A stretch of DNA of 64,000 nucleotides from Halostreptopolyspora alba (GTDB lineage: Bacteria; Actinomycetota; Actinomycetes; Streptosporangiales; Streptosporangiaceae): positions 1 to 64,000 of the forward strand of contig RJMB01000011.1 in NCBI GenBank assembly GCA_003725585.1, written 5' to 3'. Each line of letters starts with the position of its first letter. Position 1 is the first letter of the stretch. The position numbers and the translations under genes were made by a program. The notes below the pieces were generated by a model. It had not been told where the DNA came from. It ran no database searches and saw nothing but the letters and a program-made list of their open reading frames with translations. Positions 18,156 through 25,402 of the stretch are shown one piece after another.

Positions 18156-18394
18156 CAGTGATCACCCCCGGACTCGGTGGTGGTGTTCCGGGCGTGGTCG
18201 AGCTGGGCGCGAGCGTGGTCGGCGACCTGCTGTGCCTCGGGGTCCGCCGAGTCGGCGGCGATGCGGCCCAGTAGCGAGGCTTTCCAGGCCAACAGGTCAG
18301 CGCTGGCCCCGCCACCAGTGGGGTTGTCACTCCGGTGGCGCAACGCGTCGATGAAATCGCTGATCTCGCGTGCCCGTGAGGAGTGTTCCGACAT
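18155..18394 (-). CDS. small AICE protein of unknown function
   Basis: 79 residues, hydrophilic and probably helical (SRAREISDFIDALRHRSD near the start, HARAQLDHARNTT near the end). No Cys and no membrane segment. Its stop overlaps the start of the tra gene, so translation is coupled and it may assist transfer. I do not recognise the family. Confidence 0.65.
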   Translation of the reverse strand: MSEHSSRAREISDFIDALRHRSDNPTGGGASADLLAWKASLLGRIAADSADPEAQQVADHARAQLDHARNTTTESGGDH

Positions 18395-18492
18395 AGGCTA
18401 GATACACCTCTTCCCAAGGTTTCGCAGCTACGGAGGAGAGTTAGGGGCGGCCGTAGGTGTTGGCGCACCAGGCCGCCCCGTTTACATGAGAA

Positions 18493-18912
18493 CTAGGCAG
18501 CCTCTTTGGTTGCCGATGCCGTACCGGACTTGCGCCCGTTGGTTCCACTGCTGGGGGTTTTCACCCCGCGTGCCCGCAGCGAGTACGCGACGCGGGGGCG
18601 GCGTCCGGAGTCGTCCACATACGGCATGACCGACATGTCCTCGAACTCGATGGGGCGAAACGGCAGCCCGGGCACCTCGTCCGGCAGGGTCGGGCACACC
18701 TCAGCGGCCACCTTCACCTTCACGCTCTTGGCCTTCCCACGTGCTTCGGGGTCGGCATCAATCACGTCCACCGCCCACAACGGCAGGCCCGACTGCTTGT
18801 CCATCTGGGGTTTCTTCGTCTCGAAGTCCGTGATCGCCTCCACCCCGAGCGCATAGGCGCCGTGCGGGAACACCGTCCCGAATTCCACCGGCAACGCACC
18901 CTGAATCGCCAC
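18493..18912 (-). CDS. Pra-like activator of AICE replication, integration and excision
   Basis: 139 residues beginning with IQGALPVEFGTVFPHGAYAL and containing SGLPLWAVDVIDADPEARGK and GLPFRPIEFEDMSVMPYV. This is the pattern of proteins annotated as plasmid replication, integration and excision activators in Streptomyces AICEs (pSAM2 Pra type). The C-terminal tail is Ser/Lys-rich. It begins at GTG 18912 with GGAGGAACGGAC in front, and is the first gene of the leftward block leading to tra, rep, xis and int. A strong hairpin lies 40 bases upstream. Assignment is from recalled family sequence; no experimental motif exists. Confidence 0.75.
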   Translation of the reverse strand: MAIQGALPVEFGTVFPHGAYALGVEAITDFETKKPQMDKQSGLPLWAVDVIDADPEARGKAKSVKVKVAAEVCPTLPDEVPGLPFRPIEFEDMSVMPYVDDSGRRPRVAYSLRARGVKTPSSGTNGRKSGTASATKEAA

Positions 18913-18952
18913 GTCCGTTCCTCCTCTATTCGACTGATGCCCAGGTCATACG

Positions 18953-19016
18953 AAAAAGCGTGTGTGGTGGTGCCGCCTTCCAGACGTGGAAGGGCCGCAG
19001 CAACACCACACACGCT
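18953..19016 (-). terminator. large hairpin with T-run between the XRE regulator and pra
   Basis: AGCGTGTGTGGT (18957-18968) pairs with ACCACACACGCT (19005-19016), with a nested CTTCCA/TGGAAG hairpin. Read leftward it ends in TTTTTCG. It fits a terminator of the XRE gene. Because candidate pra promoter DNA lies on its upstream side, it could also act as an attenuator. Confidence 0.7.
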
Positions 19017-19020
19017 AACC

Positions 19021-19056
19021 CGTACTTTTAGTTTTGTCTAGTAGTTTAAGTACTAG
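19021..19056. promoter_or_regulatory. AT-rich operator/promoter-like DNA between XRE stop and the hairpin
   Basis: Contains CGTACTTTTAG and an inverted repeat CTAGTA-N7-TACTAG (19038-19056). The CCGTACT and TACTAG elements recur upstream of the ABM gene at 20,609-20,685. It is sharply AT-richer than the surroundings. Confidence 0.5.
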
Positions 19057-19063
19057 CTGGGAC

Positions 19064-20272
19064 TCAGGGTATGCCCACTCTTCTCGCGAGGCCGTGAAGC
19101 GCGGGTCCAGGCGGGTCCTGGATCGTCAACAGGTCGCTGACGGCTTGGCGAACGAGCTGGTGACTACGTACCTGTTCGGGCGTGAGGGATTCCGCGAGTT
19201 CTAGAGCATCCACGGCGCCATCAGCGTTACGCCGTTGCAGGTGCGCCCGTGCGACGTCGACAAGGAAGCGGCCCTGACGTTCCAGTGACAGCCCGGAGGC
19301 GTCCACCCCCTCAGCGGCCCGCAGTGCCACACCGGCGTCTCCCAGGTCGACCGCGCAGGCCACCTCATGGAGCGCGACGTTGGTCGCGCCGAACTCGGTG
19401 TTGTAGTCGTTGCGCTCCTCTCCGATGCGTTCGGCGATCGAACGGGCCTGGGCGATGTTGCGGTAGGCCGCTGTGGCGTCATTGCGTCGCGCGGCGGCGA
19501 CCGCCCGTTGTAAGGTCAGCGCGCCGAACAGCGACATCGCCTCAGGTTGGCCCCGGTCCACCAGTGACGACAGCGCCTCACACGCCGTACGCCCGGTACT
19601 TTCCACCTGGTCGAAGTGCCCAGCCCCCTGGAAAGTCAGGCACAGCCGGAACTCACCCGCAGCCATCAGTAGCGGGTCCTCAGCGCGTTCCGCAGCGGTG
19701 ATCGAGCGGTCGGCCGCGATCCAGGCCGCCTCGAACTCTCCGAGCTTGCTCAACGCCGACGAACACGCCTGATAGGTGGCGTTGAGCAACCGGAACAGCT
19801 CCGCGCGCTCGCCGTTGGGCACCGATCGCGCCGCGGCCTCCAGGGAGGGAACCAGGGTTTCCAATAGTTCGGTGAGGTCGAGATAGCGCGCTTCGTGCGT
19901 CAGCGTCCACGCCTGTTCGGCCTGCCCGCGTAGCTCTGTGATCTCGACCTGTTCGGGCTCGGTGCGCAGCATCGCGTTCAGCGCGTGTGCCCCGCTCAGC
20001 ACCAGCCGCAGGCGACTTCCCCCCACCGGCTCCTCAGCCGCCGAGGCCACGATCGGTGACTCGGCGGCGAGCTCGGAGACGGGGATTTCGAGTACTTCGG
20101 CCAGTGACTCCAGTACCGACATGCGATCGACCTTGCGCACGCCGCGTTCCACCTGGGATACCCACGCTTCGGAACGGTCGACCAGGTGGGCGAACTCCCG
20201 TTGGGAAAGCCCGCGCCGTTTACGATGCTTGGCGATCTTGCGTCCGAGCGCCTTCTGATACTCATTGCTCAC
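19064..20272 (-). CDS. XRE-family regulator with helical-repeat C-terminal domain
   Basis: 402 residues. An N-terminal helix-turn-helix (residues about 8-65: KIAKHRKRRGLSQREFAHLV, then DRSEAWVSQVERG) is followed by about 300 residues of Ala/Leu/Glu-rich helices resembling TPR repeats. This is the organisation of many Streptomyces regulators that sense peptides or partner proteins. It would bind the repeated TACTA elements on either side of the xre-ABM pair and could control the element. Its start overlaps the stop of the ABM gene (20,269-20,272), so the two are coupled. Confidence 0.82.
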   Translation of the reverse strand: MSNEYQKALGRKIAKHRKRRGLSQREFAHLVDRSEAWVSQVERGVRKVDRMSVLESLAEVLEIPVSELAAESPIVASAAEEPVGGSRLRLVLSGAHALNAMLRTEPEQVEITELRGQAEQAWTLTHEARYLDLTELLETLVPSLEAAARSVPNGERAELFRLLNATYQACSSALSKLGEFEAAWIAADRSITAAERAEDPLLMAAGEFRLCLTFQGAGHFDQVESTGRTACEALSSLVDRGQPEAMSLFGALTLQRAVAAARRNDATAAYRNIAQARSIAERIGEERNDYNTEFGATNVALHEVACAVDLGDAGVALRAAEGVDASGLSLERQGRFLVDVARAHLQRRNADGAVDALELAESLTPEQVRSHQLVRQAVSDLLTIQDPPGPALHGLARRVGIP

Positions 20273-20577
20273 CCGGTTACTCCCTTGGCATCAGCCAGGT
20301 TGAGGAAGTCCACCTCAGTGGAGTCCAGGTACTGCCCGCGTGCCTGCAAGAACCGCTGCACATGCGGTTGTTCCTCGTGGGCGTCGAACGCCGCACGGTC
20401 GCGGTACAGCTCGTAGAAGACGCGCTCCAGCGGCTTTCCTTCCACGGTGTGCACGGCATAGACGAGCGTGCCCGGCTCATTCTCACGGATGCGCGGCAGC
20501 GTCTCGGCCACCAGGGCGTCAAAGCCCGCTGCGCTCTCCTCGTCCTTGAGCGTGAACCGCACGGCCAGTCCGAACAT
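20269..20577 (-). CDS. ABM-domain protein (putative quinol monooxygenase family)
   Basis: 102 residues of an antibiotic biosynthesis monooxygenase domain (YgiN-like dimeric alpha-beta barrel): FTLKDEESAAGFDALVAETL, GTLVYAVHTVEGKP and the typical VFYELYRDRAAFDAHEEQPH. Such proteins act on quinones or polyketides, or simply bind ligands. It is the first gene of a pair with the XRE regulator, with the operator-like repeats directly upstream. Its ligand might be sensed together with the regulator, but that is conjecture. Confidence 0.8.
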   Translation of the reverse strand: MFGLAVRFTLKDEESAAGFDALVAETLPRIRENEPGTLVYAVHTVEGKPLERVFYELYRDRAAFDAHEEQPHVQRFLQARGQYLDSTEVDFLNLADAKGVTG

Positions 20578-20608
20578 CGGGACTCCTCACCTCACGTCTA
20601 CATCGAGC

Positions 20609-20685
20609 TAGCCGTACTAATTGTGCGCCAAACGTAGTGCGCGTACCAGAAATCTCAAGTACGGTAGCCGTACTAATAGTACTAG
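20609..20685. promoter_or_regulatory. operator array between the ABM gene and the divergent ATPase gene
   Basis: Two exact copies of TAGCCGTACTAAT (20609-20621 and 20665-20677), 56 bases apart. The second runs into a perfect TAGTACTA palindrome (20677-20684). It lies between divergent starts (20577 and 20739) and shares elements with 19021-19056. Most likely the binding site of the XRE regulator. Confidence 0.6.
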
Positions 20686-20738
20686 TTAGGCAGCTCATTG
20701 TCTCTATGGGTGCCAAGATCGTGAGGTGAAACAGCACA

Positions 20739-21158
20739 ATGTCCGCCCACATCAACCAGGTCGCACGCACCGAAACCGCTCACTGTCGCTGGTTTCCCGG
20801 AGCCACCACCGAACTCCGACGCCTCCGCACCTTTGTCGCCAACCACCTCGACGGCTGCCCCCAGACCCCCGAGGCCGTCCTTCTCGCCGACGAGCTGGCA
20901 ACGAACGTCCTCGAACACACCCCCTCGCACCACTGGTCCATCGGATTCCTGGTCAGCATCTGGCACATCCCAGACAGGCAGGTTCGTATCACGGTTCGCG
21001 ACGCCGGAGCCACCATGACCGCGCCCCATGTCACCACCCCTCACCTCGACGCCGAGCACGGCCGAGGACTCATACTGGTCGACACCCTCGCGACCCGATG
21101 GGGCACCTGCACAAGTTGGTTCGGCCGAGAAACCTGGTTCCACCTCCACTGCGACTAA
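20739..21158 (+). CDS. ATP-binding protein, anti-sigma factor (RsbW) kinase-like
   Basis: A 139-residue HATPase_c domain of the serine-kinase anti-sigma type. The N box is LLADELATNVLEHT, the G1 box VRDAGA and the G2 box EHGRGLILV. Proteins of this kind often accompany XRE regulators in actinomycetes. ATG 20739 has GAGGTGAAACAGCACA upstream. It is the only rightward gene of the element and is divergent from the ABM-XRE pair. It may bind a sigma factor or regulator, but no partner is evident. Confidence 0.8.
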   Translation: MSAHINQVARTETAHCRWFPGATTELRRLRTFVANHLDGCPQTPEAVLLADELATNVLEHTPSHHWSIGFLVSIWHIPDRQVRITVRDAGATMTAPHVTTPHLDAEHGRGLILVDTLATRWGTCTSWFGRETWFHLHCD

Positions 21159-21737
21159 ACCACCGCATCGACTCACCAACCGTTGCCGAATTGGGCAATA
21201 TGAGATATATGAGATCAAGGGCGACGGCGCTCACGCGCCGTCGCGGCCTGCCGGGCGCCCGCTCGGGCTGCGGGCTGGCGCCCGGTCCCGAGCGCGCGCC
21301 CGCCGGCCGGGGCCGCGCGGGGAGCCGTCGCCGTGTGCCTCATCCGCCCCAGCCGGACCCGCGCCGTCGCGCACCACCGGGACGCCGAGGCGCCACCGCC
21401 GAGCACCAGACGTAGTCGCCCCCGGGTTGCTGACGTTCTGGCTCCCGAGGTACTCGGTCGCGCGACCCCGCCTGTCTCGGGTTGCCGGCACCAGCGCGAC
21501 CGAGCACCTCGGACCGCAACCGTGGTCGCGCGCCGCTCGTGGTTGCCGAGGGCGCAGAGCTACGCCGCCACACGGTTCGTCCGCCGCTGGGGTCGGTGGT
21601 CCCTACCGTCCGTGGGTGGGAACCAGGTGGGAATAATGACAGCGACCGTGACAGCAACGACAGCGACCGAGGGCGGCCGGAGCCGGTCAGCACCACATGC
21701 ACGACGGCGGCCGGTTTATCGACCCAGCGCCCTTTCC
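21159..21737. other. gene-free structured right end of the AICE
   Basis: About 580 bases, very GC-rich after 21,220, with no supported gene. It contains a 19-bp inverted repeat with one mismatch (21445-21463 and 21494-21512, loop 30 bases), a GCAACC/GGTTGC pair (21516-21521 and 21541-21546), and the arm-type repeats at 21,638-21,670. Candidates are a single-strand or double-strand replication origin or the cis-acting transfer locus (clt). Confidence 0.5.
21638..21670. repeat. putative integrase arm-type sites, right end
   Basis: Three copies of GACAGC(G/A)AC at 21638, 21650 and 21659. The first two match the left-end pair at 13,338 over 22 bases with one difference. They lie 70-100 bases inside attR. 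Confidence 0.55.
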
Positions 21738-21788
21738 CCGCCTGAAAAGCGGAAGGTCGGCGGTTCGACCCCGTCCCTGCCCACGTCG
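21738..21788 (+). repeat. attR, 51-bp direct repeat (truncated tRNA-Phe 3' half)
   Basis: Identical to 13,240-13,290. The 5' half of the tRNA is absent here, so this copy marks the far end of the integrated element. Confidence 0.93.
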
Positions 21789-21799
21789 AATGGACATAA

Positions 21800-21841
21800 A
21801 AAACGCCCCGTCACCTGCGAAGACAGGCGACGGGGCGTTTT
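21800..21841 (+). terminator. bidirectional terminator, originally behind tRNA-Phe
   Basis: AAAACGCCCCGTC pairs perfectly with GACGGGGCGTTTT, with an inner CCTG/CAGG. T- and A-runs allow use on both strands: behind the tRNA in the uninterrupted chromosome and behind the hydrolase gene on the minus strand. Confidence 0.85.
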
Positions 21842-21929
21842 CGTGGGTCGGTGGGCGTCAGTGGCTCACGGCGGCTCCTGGTGGGTGTCTGCGCTGAATG
21901 CGCCTCCATGTTTCGTTGGGTCGGGTGGC

Positions 21930-22667
21930 TTACACCCGCTGGGTGGCCCGCTCGCCCACGGTGGTGCCGATGAAGGCGAGCGTCTGGGCCCAGGACTGGC
22001 GGGCCGGCTCGCGGTTGTGGTCCTGGTCTCGCCGCGCGGCGTCCATGAAACCGTGCTCGGCGTGCGGGTAGAGCGAGACGTTGGTGGCGGCGTCGGGACG
22101 CGACTCCAGGGTCTCCCGCAGCGCGGTGAAGACGGAGCGCGGCACGAGGTGGTCGGCGCCCGGGTAGACCACCGAGACCGGGGCGGTGATTCGCGCCGCC
22201 AGCGCCACGGGGTCCTCGGTGTGGTTGGGGGCGGGTTCGGCCGGGATCGTCGGGTGGTAGGCAACACAGTTGGCGAGTCGGTGGTCGTGGGCGGCGAGCA
22301 GCAGGGCGAACCGGCCACCCATGCACCAGCCGATGACCCCCACCCTTTCCAGGCCCAGTTCGTCGAACATGTGGTCGAGGAGCTGGCTCTGCTCCTCGTG
22401 GACACCGCTGTCGGTGAGCTGGGCCATGAGCTCGAACAATTCTTCGCCACTGCGGTCCTCGATGCTGTGGCCGTGCCAGGGGTCCCAGGACAGGGCCGTC
22501 ACGCCCGTGGCGGCGATGGCGTCGGCATAGGCGCGGAGCTGCGGTCCGATGCCGGTGATCATGGGGAGCAGCAGCATCCCACCGGCCGGTTCGGAGCCGG
22601 TGGGGCGGGCCACGTAGGCTCCGAGTTCTCCGACCGCCCTGCGCTCGCCAGTGATCGCTGTCATCAT
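21930..22667 (-). CDS. dienelactone hydrolase family protein
   Basis: 245 residues of the alpha/beta-hydrolase dienelactone hydrolase type, with the Cys nucleophile in VIGWCMGGRFAL. The catalytic Asp is probably in VYPGADHLVP and the His in YPHAEHGFMDA. Family members open dienelactones in aromatic degradation or hydrolyse other esters; the substrate is unknown here. ATG 22667 follows GGAAGGACG, with a second ATG directly after it. It stands alone, divergent from the AviRa-like gene, and its transcript ends at the hairpin beside attR. Confidence 0.85.
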   Translation of the reverse strand: MMTAITGERRAVGELGAYVARPTGSEPAGGMLLLPMITGIGPQLRAYADAIAATGVTALSWDPWHGHSIEDRSGEELFELMAQLTDSGVHEEQSQLLDHMFDELGLERVGVIGWCMGGRFALLLAAHDHRLANCVAYHPTIPAEPAPNHTEDPVALAARITAPVSVVYPGADHLVPRSVFTALRETLESRPDAATNVSLYPHAEHGFMDAARRDQDHNREPARQSWAQTLAFIGTTVGERATQRV

Positions 22668-23000
22668 CGTCCTTCCCACAAGGTCCCTGGGCCGTCGAGT
22701 GAAGATCTGACCGTGGTCCGCGGGCACGAACAATGGGGCCAAGACCGCGTGGGCCACGGATCCCGGACACTCTCCGGCAGTACCCTAGCGCGACCGCGCG
22801 GATCCTGGGGTTTCGAGGAGTTCGTCCCGAACGTCTACCAGTGGAGGCTCGCTTAGACGGTCGACACCGTCGCGCCACCCAGCGGCGCCGGGTACAAAGA
22901 GGACACGGAATCCCACGGCGGCGTGCCGTCCGACCGCGGGGCCTGCCCCGCCCTACCCCCGGCTCGGCCGGCCGCGCCAGCGACGACCTCACAGGATGCG

Positions 23001-23726
23001 ATGGCTTACCGCTACGCGACCGAACGCGTTGACCACACGGACCTGGCGAGCGGGTACGTGTTGCGCTCCGTGCCCGGCCAGCCGGGGTTTCCCGCGCGGC
23101 TCGCGAGCGAGCTGTTCCAACGTTCGCTCGCCCACCTCGACGCCGATCCGGTCGGGCTGTGGGACCCGTGCTGTGGCGGCGGCCACCTCGCTGCCGTGCT
23201 GGCGTTGTTGCACCGTGACCGCCTGGCGCACGTCCACGCCTCCGACGTGGACGGCGACTCCGTACGGATCGCCGCGCGCAATCTCGATCTGCTGACCGAG
23301 CGGGGCATGGCCGAGCGTGAACGTGAGTTGCGGGCCGGTGCCGTCGAGTTCGCCAAGCCCGCGTTCTCTGACCGGGCGGAGGCAGCCCGGAGGCTGGCGG
23401 AGTGGTTGCGCTCCCGTGGGGGAGACCTGCGGCACAGCGTGTGGGAGGCCGACGCGTTCGCCCCGGTGCCGCCGGAACGCCGCGTCGACCTCGTCCTGAC
23501 CGACGTCCCGTACGGAAATCTCGCTCATTGGGCCGGTGCGCGTCCCGCTGGTGACGAGGTGCACGCGCTGCTGCGCGCGCTGTCGGGCGTGCTTCCGGCG
23601 GAGGCGGTGCTCACGGTGACGGCCCGTGCCCGCAGGGTCGACCTGCCACGAGGGGTTCGCGCGCTCGAGCGGGTACGTGTCGGAAACCGGGCGGCCGTGC
23701 TGGTGCGCGCCGGGGACCTGCGGTAG
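23001..23726 (+). CDS. AviRa-like 23S rRNA (guanine) methyltransferase
   Basis: 241 residues resembling along their full length AviRa, the avilamycin-resistance enzyme of Streptomyces viridochromogenes that methylates a guanine in domain V of 23S rRNA. Shared features are an N-terminal YRYATERVDHTDLASG, FPARLASELFQRSLAHL, the SAM-binding LWDPCCGGGHLAAVLALLHR, ASDVDGDSVRIAARNLDLL and the catalytic LTDVPYGN, then HWAG and LERVRVGNRAAVLVRA. Start ATG 23001 is chosen by that similarity; an upstream frame exists. The gene stands alone. It would protect ribosomes from orthosomycins; no orthosomycin biosynthesis genes are in the window. Confidence 0.85.
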   Translation: MAYRYATERVDHTDLASGYVLRSVPGQPGFPARLASELFQRSLAHLDADPVGLWDPCCGGGHLAAVLALLHRDRLAHVHASDVDGDSVRIAARNLDLLTERGMAERERELRAGAVEFAKPAFSDRAEAARRLAEWLRSRGGDLRHSVWEADAFAPVPPERRVDLVLTDVPYGNLAHWAGARPAGDEVHALLRALSGVLPAEAVLTVTARARRVDLPRGVRALERVRVGNRAAVLVRAGDLR

Positions 23727-23848
23727 CGGCGCCGGGAGGGTGCGCGGTTCCCCCGCTGGGGATGATGGGTAGCGGCCTTCACGGGGGTGGTTGACGCGCG
23801 TCCGTGCGGGCCATCAGGAGGAGCCCGTCTGGGGAGGGGAGATCGGTC

Positions 23849-24787
23849 ATGGAGCTTTTCCCGCCGATTCCGTTGCGAGAGTGGAGCGACACCAAGGAGA
23901 CCCTGCACCGGTTCCTGCAGATCGTCGGGAAGATCCGGTTGTCCGCCAGCCCGCGCCGCAACCATTGGTGGAACGTGCCGTTCCACCTCACCGGAAACGG
24001 GATCACCACACGCCCGATGGGTCTGGTGGACGGCAATGCCATGTTCACCGTCGACTTCGACTTCGTGTCCCACCTTCTGGTGGCGCGCACGATCGATGGG
24101 CGCTCCGCCTCGTTCTCGCTCCCCGGACACAGCGTGTCGTCGTTCTACCGGGAGACGAGGGCGACCCTGGAGGGATTGGGCGTCCACGTGCGCATCCCAC
24201 ACCCCAGGCCCTACGACCTGCCCGACGCGGACCGGCCGTTCGAGGAGGACACCGAGCACGCCACCTACGACCCGAACGCGGCCCACCGTTACTGGTTCGT
24301 CCTCAGCCAGGTGGGCATGGTGCTCGAGGAGTACGCGGCGGGCTTCTCCGGGAAGACCAGCCCGGTACACCACTTCTGGCACACCTTCGACATCGCGATG
24401 ACCCGGTTCGGCTCCCGCGCGCTCGACCAGCCCCGGGAGGCGGGGCCACTCGTCCGCGAGGCGTACTCACGCGACGTGGTCAGCTTCGGTTTCTGGTTCG
24501 GTGACGAGACGGTCGCGGAGCCCGCCTTCTACGCCTACGTGGTGCCCGAGCCCGATGGGCTCGCCGAGCGTCCGCTCGAGCCCGCGCGGGCCGAATGGGC
24601 GTCGAGTGGCCAGGGGCATCTTGCCCTCCTCCGTTACGAGCACGTACGTAAGGAGCCCGACCCGAGGGGTGTCGTGTTGTCGTTCTACGAGAGTGCCTAC
24701 CGCGCCGGGGCGGACCTGCTCGGCTGGGATGTCGACGCGGTGGACTGCCCCCACGGAGTGACGGATCCGCTGTGTGAGATTGGATAG
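23849..24787 (+). CDS. DUF5996 family protein
   Basis: 312 residues matching the DUF5996 pattern. It begins with FPPIPLREWSDTKETLHRFL and QIVGKIRL, then NHWWNVPFHLTGNGITTRPM, an FDFVSHLL segment, and in the second half SPVHHFWHTFDIAMTRFSxR-like text and EPAFYAYVVPEP. There is no membrane segment and the function is unknown. ATG 23849 has GGGGAGGGGA 9 bases upstream. The GNAT gene starts 2 bases after its stop, so the pair is one operon. Confidence 0.82.
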   Translation: MELFPPIPLREWSDTKETLHRFLQIVGKIRLSASPRRNHWWNVPFHLTGNGITTRPMGLVDGNAMFTVDFDFVSHLLVARTIDGRSASFSLPGHSVSSFYRETRATLEGLGVHVRIPHPRPYDLPDADRPFEEDTEHATYDPNAAHRYWFVLSQVGMVLEEYAAGFSGKTSPVHHFWHTFDIAMTRFGSRALDQPREAGPLVREAYSRDVVSFGFWFGDETVAEPAFYAYVVPEPDGLAERPLEPARAEWASSGQGHLALLRYEHVRKEPDPRGVVLSFYESAYRAGADLLGWDVDAVDCPHGVTDPLCEIG

Positions 24788-24789
24788 CC

Positions 24790-25095
24790 ATGGAGATCAA
24801 GGTCACCGATGTACCCGACCGGAAACGTTACGAGGGGAACGACCAGGACGAGCTCGTGGGTTTCGTCGACTACCACTTCCGCGGGGACAAGATCGTACTC
24901 ACCCACACCGAGACCGAGAGCCGGCACCAGGGTCAGGGAGTCGGTGGCGGCCTGGTGCGGGGAGTCCTGGAGGACGCGCGTTCCCGCGGGGTAACCGTGA
25001 TTCCGGTGTGCCCGTTCGTGCGCTCGTGGATCGGGCGGCACCCCGAGTACTCCGACGTCATCGACCAGAAGTCGCGCGACGAGATTCTGGGGTGA
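24790..25095 (+). CDS. small GNAT-fold N-acetyltransferase (YjdJ type)
   Basis: A 101-residue minimal acetyltransferase: VGFVDYHFRGDKIVLTHTE, then the acetyl-CoA loop ESRHQGQGVGGGLVRGVLED and ARSRGVTVIPVCPFVRSWI. This short GCN5-related form has unknown substrates. It is translationally coupled to the DUF5996 gene. Confidence 0.85.
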   Translation: MEIKVTDVPDRKRYEGNDQDELVGFVDYHFRGDKIVLTHTETESRHQGQGVGGGLVRGVLEDARSRGVTVIPVCPFVRSWIGRHPEYSDVIDQKSRDEILG

Positions 25096-25402
25096 GGCAC
25101 GGTGCTCTCCCGAAGGCCCTGACAGGGGCGCGGCGGGGGCCGAGTCGTCAGTGTTCGACATCACAACCGTTGTGCCCCGTGCCGAGGAGGGCTGGATACC
25201 CATCGACCCGATCGCGCCGGCGACTCCCGACCGGTGGGGGACCCGGACAGGGCATTCGGGCCGCCGGGGGTCACGGTGATTTCCGGTGCGTTTTCCACCG
25301 GCGTCGCGCCAAGGGGCACGGCGAGTGTCACGGCGAGTGTCTCGTGCGCCCTGTGTCGAGATCTCGCCGGGAACCGTGCGGGTGACGAGACGGGCGGGCG
25401 CC
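25096..25402. other. intergenic stretch between convergent GNAT and response-regulator genes
   Basis: 307 bases with no supported gene. A repeated CACGGCGAGTGTC is seen near 25,318-25,340. No clear terminator was identified. Confidence 0.35.

Larger units (their letters stand above)
13240..21788. mobile_element. actinomycete integrative and conjugative element (pSAM2-like AICE) in tRNA-Phe
   Basis: About 8.5 kb, bounded by 51-bp identical direct repeats, one inside the intact tRNA-Phe and one a truncated copy. Leftward genes from the tRNA side are int, xis, rep (frameshifted), tra (FtsK/SpoIIIE type), a small gene, a Pra-like activator, an XRE regulator and an ABM protein; a divergent ATPase and a gene-free right end follow. 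This is the standard AICE layout: tyrosine integrase next to the tRNA, RepSA-type initiator and a single DNA-translocase for conjugation. It is smaller than pSAM2, and no korSA-type GntR repressor, Nudix gene or clear spd genes were found. Excision and transfer genes look intact; replication may not be. Confidence 0.92.

Noticed and set aside
21215-21737. Long frames in the right end of the AICE, for example 21,333-22,856 on the plus strand.
   Set aside because: They cross the attachment site and the hydrolase gene and consist of Arg/Ala/Pro-rich text; the region is better explained as non-coding and structured.
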